From: Ruminococcus sp. | GTDB taxonomy: Bacteria > Bacillota > Clostridia > Oscillospirales > Ruminococcaceae | Assembly: GCA_017519145.1 (NCBI GenBank) | Contig: JAFWTA010000030.1 | Span: 1-64,000, forward strand | Length of the DNA stretch: 64,000 nucleotides | Reading direction: 5' to 3' | Part shown: piece after piece, positions 60,274 to 64,000 of the stretch | Numbering within the stretch: the stretch's first letter is position 1 | Layout: every line of letters starts with the position of its first letter | Translations under genes and position numbers: made by a program | The notes under the pieces: generated by a model | Told to the model about the DNA's origin: nothing | The model's input: the letters and a program-made list of their open reading frames with translations, nothing else | The model's database searches: none

Positions 60274-62211
60274 ATGGGTTTAACTTTAACTGAAAAGATC
60301 CTCAGAGCGCACCTCGTTGACGGTGAATATGTGAAGGGACAGGAGATCGGTATCCGTATCGACCAGACTCTCACACAGGATGCAACAGGTACAATGGCAT
60401 ACCTCGAGTTCGAGGCTATCGGTGTGCCTCGTGTAAAGACCGAGCGCTCGGTCGCTTACATAGATCATAATACTCTCCAGAACGGATTTGAGAACGCAGA
60501 TGACCACAGATTTATCGGCAGCGTTGCTAAGAAGCACGGAATTTACTTCTCGCGTCCCGGTAACGGCATCTGCCATCAGGTACATCTGGAGCGATTCGGT
60601 ATCCCAGGAAAAACTCTTATCGGTTCTGACAGCCATACACCCACAGGCGGCGGTATCGGTATGATCGCTATCGGTGCAGGCGGACTTGATGTTGCTGTTG
60701 CAATGGGCGGCGGCGCATATTATATTACCTGCCCTAAGGTAGTTAAAGTTGAACTCACAGGAAAGCTCCAGCCATGGGTAGCTGCCAAGGATGTTATCCT
60801 TGAGGTCCTCAGAAGAATGTCTGTTAAGGGCGGCGTAGGAAAGGTTATCGAGTACTGCGGCGAGGGCGTAAAGACACTTTCTGTCCCCGAGAGAGCTACT
60901 ATCACAAATATGGGTGCAGAGCTCGGTGCGACAACATCTGTATTCCCCTCGGACGAGATCACAAAGCAGTTCCTCAAGGCTCAGAAGCGTGAAGAGGTCT
61001 GGACTCCTCTTGCAGCTGATCCTGATGCTGTTTATGATGAAGAACTCCATATTGACCTCAGCAAGCTCGTTCCTCTTGCGGCCTGTCCTCATTCTCCTGA
61101 CAATGTAAAGAGCGTTGAGGAGATCGGCAGACTGAAGATAGATCAGGTTTGTATCGGTTCATGTACAAACTCTTCGCTTCTTGATATGCTCAAGGTAGCT
61201 CATATTTTAAAGGGCAAGACGGTAAATCCCGATGTTTCTCTTGCTATTGCTCCCGGTTCCAAGCAGGTACTCAATATGCTTGCTCAGAACGGTGCGCTTT
61301 CGATTCTGATAGATGCAGGCGCAAGAATACTTGAGAGTGCCTGCGGTCCTTGTATCGGTATGGGACAGTCTCCTAACTCAAAGGGCATCTCGCTCCGTAC
61401 CTTCAACAGAAACTTTGAAGGACGTTCCGGAACAAAGGATGGACAGATTTACCTTGTTTCGCCTGAAATGGCTGCAGTTTCTGCTCTTACAGGTTACCTC
61501 ACCGATCCCAGAGAGCTTGGCGATATGCCTGACTTCAAGCTTCCTGAGGAATTCGTTATCAACGATAACATGGTAGTTCCTCCGGCATCTGAGGCTGAGA
61601 TGGACAGCGTTGAGATCCTCCGCGGTCCCAACATCAAGCCCTATCCCGAGACTTCTCCTCTCCTTGAGACTATCGATGCTCCTGTATCACTCAAGGTAGG
61701 CGACAATATAACAACAGACCACATCATGCCCGCAGGTGCAAAGATCCTTCCTCTGCGTTCAAATATCCCGAAGATCTCACAGCACTGCTTTGCTGTATGT
61801 GATGAGAGCTTCCCTGAGAGAGCAAAGTCTCTCGGAAAGAGCATAATCGTAGGCGGCTCAAATTACGGTCAGGGTTCTTCAAGAGAGCACGCTGCACTTG
61901 CTCCTCTTTATCTTGGCGTTAAGGCAGTACTGGTTAAGTCTTTTGCAAGAATTCACCGTGCTAATCTTATCAATGCAGGCATCCTGCCTCTTACATTTGT
62001 AAATGAGGCTGATTATGACAGCATCGCTCAGGGTGACGAGCTTGTACTGGCTGACGTAAGAAAGGCTGTAGAAGAAGGAAAGTCTGAGCTTACTGTTGTT
62101 AACAAGACAAACGGCAAGGAGATACCTGTACTCTGCGAGCTGTCAGGACGCACAAAGGATATCATGCTTGCAGGCGGACTTCTCGATTACACAAGAGAGT
62201 CTATGAAGTGA
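60274..62211 (+). CDS. aconitate hydratase
   Basis: 645 residues, [4Fe-4S] enzyme isomerising citrate to isocitrate. Cluster Cys are C297 (GSCTNSS), C357 and C360 (ACGPCIGMGQ). HQVHLERFGIPGKTLIGSDSHTPTGGGIGMIAIGAGGLDVA and the C-terminal swivel domain (DNITTDHIMPAG, GSNYGQGSSREHAALAP) are typical. It is shorter than AcnA (about 890) and resembles the 640-residue bacterial form near mitochondrial aconitase. It lies 72 bases before icd. Confidence 0.95.
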   Translation: MGLTLTEKILRAHLVDGEYVKGQEIGIRIDQTLTQDATGTMAYLEFEAIGVPRVKTERSVAYIDHNTLQNGFENADDHRFIGSVAKKHGIYFSRPGNGICHQVHLERFGIPGKTLIGSDSHTPTGGGIGMIAIGAGGLDVAVAMGGGAYYITCPKVVKVELTGKLQPWVAAKDVILEVLRRMSVKGGVGKVIEYCGEGVKTLSVPERATITNMGAELGATTSVFPSDEITKQFLKAQKREEVWTPLAADPDAVYDEELHIDLSKLVPLAACPHSPDNVKSVEEIGRLKIDQVCIGSCTNSSLLDMLKVAHILKGKTVNPDVSLAIAPGSKQVLNMLAQNGALSILIDAGARILESACGPCIGMGQSPNSKGISLRTFNRNFEGRSGTKDGQIYLVSPEMAAVSALTGYLTDPRELGDMPDFKLPEEFVINDNMVVPPASEAEMDSVEILRGPNIKPYPETSPLLETIDAPVSLKVGDNITTDHIMPAGAKILPLRSNIPKISQHCFAVCDESFPERAKSLGKSIIVGGSNYGQGSSREHAALAPLYLGVKAVLVKSFARIHRANLINAGILPLTFVNEADYDSIAQGDELVLADVRKAVEEGKSELTVVNKTNGKEIPVLCELSGRTKDIMLAGGLLDYTRESMK

Positions 62212-62283
62212 TATAACGAAATAATCCCGATAAACCAAATGCACTTTTAATTTCTTATAGAATTACAAAGGAGGTACAATCCA

Positions 62284-63495
62284 ATGGCTAAAATAACCAT
62301 GAAAACTCCTCTCGTTGAGATGGATGGCGACGAGATGACAAGAATCCTCTGGCAGTGGATCAAGGAAACACTTCTTGAGCCATATGTAGAGCTTAATACT
62401 GAATACTACGACCTCGGTCTCAAGCACAGAGAGGAGACCAAGGATCAGGTAACGATAGATTCTGCTGAGGCTACAAAGAAGTACGGTGTAGCTGTAAAGT
62501 GTGCAACTATCACACCTAATGCAGCAAGAATGCCCGAGTACAACCTTACTCAGATGTGGAAGTCTCCTAACGGAACTATCCGTGCTGCACTTGACGGCAC
62601 TGTTTTCCGTACACCTATTATAGTAAAGGGCATCGAGCCCTATATTCCTACATGGACAAAGCCTATAACTATTGCCCGTCACGCTTACGGTGATGTTTAC
62701 AAGAACACTGAAATGCGTGTGAGCAAGGGAAGCAAGGCTGAGCTGGTCGTAACCGATGAAAATGGTAATGAGACTCGTGAACTCATTCATGATTTCACTA
62801 AGTGCGACGGTATTATTCAGGGACTTCACAACCTTGACGCTTCAATTGCAGGTTTTGCAAGAGCTTGCCTTAACTACGGCCTTGATCTCAAGCAGGATGT
62901 ATGGTTTGCTTCAAAGGACACTATCTCCAAGAAGTACGATCATCGCTTCAAGGACATCTTCCAGGAGATCTACGATAACGAGTATAAGGAAAAGTACGAG
63001 GCAGCGGGTATTGAATACTTCTATACCCTCATTGATGATGCTGTTGCGAGAGTTATCCGTTCAAACGGCGGATATATCTGGGCTTGTAAAAACTATGACG
63101 GCGATGTAATGTCTGATATGGTTTCTACAGCTTACGGAAGCCTCGCTATGATGACATCTGTTCTTGTTTCTCCCGATGGAATTTATGAGTATGAAGCTGC
63201 ACATGGTACTGTTCAGCGCCATTACTATAAGTATCTGAAGGGTGAGGAAACTTCCACCAACTCCGTTGCAACTATCTTTGCATGGAGCGGTGCTCTCAGA
63301 AAGAGAGGAGAACTTGACGGAACTCCTGAACTCTGTGACTTTGCAGATAAGCTTGAAAAAGCTACTATACAGACCATTGAGGAAGGTGTTATGACAGGTG
63401 ATCTTTATCTTATCTCAAAGCTTGACAACAAGAAAAAGGTAGATTCAAAGACCTTCCTTGACGAGATAAAGGTCAGACTCGACAAATTAATGTGA
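62284..63495 (+). CDS. icd: NADP-dependent isocitrate dehydrogenase (eukaryotic-like type)
   Basis: 403 residues. It makes 2-oxoglutarate from isocitrate. [52 protein letters not shown] and the [23 protein letters not shown] block place it with the homodimeric subfamily II, as in eukaryotes, not with E. coli Icd. With aconitase it forms the oxidative arm that feeds glutamate synthesis. AAGGAGG precedes the ATG. Confidence 0.96.
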   Translation: MAKITMKTPLVEMDGDEMTRILWQWIKETLLEPYVELNTEYYDLGLKHREETKDQVTIDSAEATKKYGVAVKCATITPNAARMPEYNLTQMWKSPNGTIRAALDGTVFRTPIIVKGIEPYIPTWTKPITIARHAYGDVYKNTEMRVSKGSKAELVVTDENGNETRELIHDFTKCDGIIQGLHNLDASIAGFARACLNYGLDLKQDVWFASKDTISKKYDHRFKDIFQEIYDNEYKEKYEAAGIEYFYTLIDDAVARVIRSNGGYIWACKNYDGDVMSDMVSTAYGSLAMMTSVLVSPDGIYEYEAAHGTVQRHYYKYLKGEETSTNSVATIFAWSGALRKRGELDGTPELCDFADKLEKATIQTIEEGVMTGDLYLISKLDNKKKVDSKTFLDEIKVRLDKLM

Positions 63496-63516
63496 TAAGA
63501 GAGAAGGCATAGAACA

Positions 63517-64000
63517 ATGTCAAAAAACTCAATATCCAACTCTGTCATAAGAAGGCTTCCAAGGTATTACCGCTTTCTCGGTGAGCTTGAAAATAACGGA
63601 TACGTTCGTATTTCGTCGAGGGAGCTGTCTGAAAAGATGGGGCTTACAGCTTCACAGATAAGACAGGACTTCAATTGCTTCGGCGAGTTTGGTCAGCAGG
63701 GATACGGCTATAATGTCAGTGATCTCAGGCTGGAGATTGGCAAAATACTCGGCCTTGATAAGCAGACTCCTATGATCCTTCTCGGTGCAGGCAATCTGGG
63801 TAAAGCGATTGCCGCGCACATTGATTTCCACAGCAAAGGCTTCGATCTCATCGGTGCATTCGACATCAATGAAGAGCTGATCGGTAAGGAGATCGGCGAG
63901 CTGAAAGTCAGAAGTGTTGATGAACTAAGTTCGTTCTGTGCTGAAAATAATCCTGTGGCGGCAATTCTTTGCGTACCGATGCAGGCAGCTGAAAAGCTTG
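63517..64000 (+). CDS. rex: redox-sensing repressor Rex (5' part)
   Basis: The frame runs off the window after 161 codons. MSKNSISNSVIRRLPRYYRFLGELENNGYVRISS and the SREL.EKMGLTASQIRQDFNCFGEFGQQGYGY block are the Rex winged-helix DNA-binding domain; LLGAGNLGKAIA (about 88-99) is the NADH-binding Rossmann motif. It senses NADH/NAD+ and represses fermentation and redox genes. It follows icd by 21 bases, so it is probably in the same transcript. Confidence 0.95.
   Translation, partial: MSKNSISNSVIRRLPRYYRFLGELENNGYVRISSRELSEKMGLTASQIRQDFNCFGEFGQQGYGYNVSDLRLEIGKILGLDKQTPMILLGAGNLGKAIAAHIDFHSKGFDLIGAFDINEELIGKEIGELKVRSVDELSSFCAENNPVAAILCVPMQAAEKL

Noticed and set aside
60286..61092. Minus-strand open frame of 268 codons
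   Set aside because: Antisense to aconitase; explained by strong codon bias of the real gene.
1..64000. Search for CRISPR arrays, insertion sequences, prophage modules, restriction or toxin-antitoxin systems
   Set aside because: No spaced direct repeats, transposase, integrase, phage structural gene or defence gene seen on either strand.

Overview
This window reads as chromosome from an anaerobic Gram-positive member of the Clostridia, most likely a Ruminococcus-like member of the Oscillospiraceae. The evidence is a six-gene Rnf complex in clostridial order (C-D-G-E-A-B), AddAB instead of RecBCD, clostridial neighbourhoods (yceD-rpmF, DUF512-der-plsY-gpsA, ACT protein-hom), a secreted protein with a complete type I dockerin, and an extremely threonine-rich surface protein. 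Putative sigma-A promoters (TTGACA/TATAAT-like with 17-base spacers) and U-tailed hairpin terminators punctuate the sequence clearly. I see no insertion sequence, prophage or CRISPR array.

Layout: 0-2 kb holds the end of a tRNA array (Gly, Cys) and a wall-anchored choice-of-anchor-A protein with a giant Thr tract. 2-7 kb is rnfCDGEAB. 7-8.5 kb is an anti-sigma/ECF sigma pair and tRNA-Leu, all on the minus strand. 8.7-14.6 kb is a radical SAM gene, a response regulator, an ABC transporter with three membrane subunits, and a sensor kinase. 14.7-19.5 kb is a TPP-riboswitch-controlled thiazole/thiamine operon (thiS-thiF-thiG-GNAT-thiH-tenI-thiE), followed by tatD. 20.3-21.7 kb (minus) is a phosphoesterase, tspO with a suggestive leader fold, and a 19-residue Cys-rich micropeptide gene with its own promoter, ribosome site and terminator. 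21.9-27.9 kb holds cell-wall and metabolic genes (carboxypeptidase-like protein, amidase, tyrA, a pseudouridine synthase, a tandem GH25 protein). 28-35 kb is addB-addA. 35-38.4 kb is a run of three wall-peptidase homologues. 38.5-47.2 kb is housekeeping (pgi, P-loop protein, yceD-rpmF, DUF512, der, plsY, gpsA) plus an asparagine-synthetase-like gene. 47.2-55 kb is mainly minus strand (tfoX-like, hom with its ACT partner, rarA, VOC protein, a gene remnant, glyA, DinB-like, dockerin protein, two small unknowns). 55-64 kb holds tRNA-Pro, a UDP-sugar pyrophosphorylase, a heterodimeric ABC exporter, aconitase, isocitrate dehydrogenase and the start of rex.

How the genes fit together: Rnf couples ferredoxin oxidation to NAD+ reduction and an ion gradient, while Rex would sense NADH/NAD+ downstream of the aconitase/isocitrate dehydrogenase branch that makes 2-oxoglutarate. 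The thiamine operon is shut off by TPP. The regulator-transporter-kinase cluster looks like a self-contained envelope-stress or peptide-resistance module.

The least ordinary things here are: (1) the micropeptide gene at 20296-20355; (2) several cell-wall peptidase homologues whose catalytic motifs are destroyed although the reading frames are intact (21907-23328, 36245-37216, 37291-38424, and the second GH25 domain of 26271-27890), which suggests wall-binding or sensing roles; (3) mutually exclusive RNA pairings over the tspO start codon; (4) 57 consecutive threonines written with mixed codons; (5) three CTTTAC repeats at exact 12-base spacing before the ABC operon. All functional calls rest on reading motifs by eye; no database or folding program was run.
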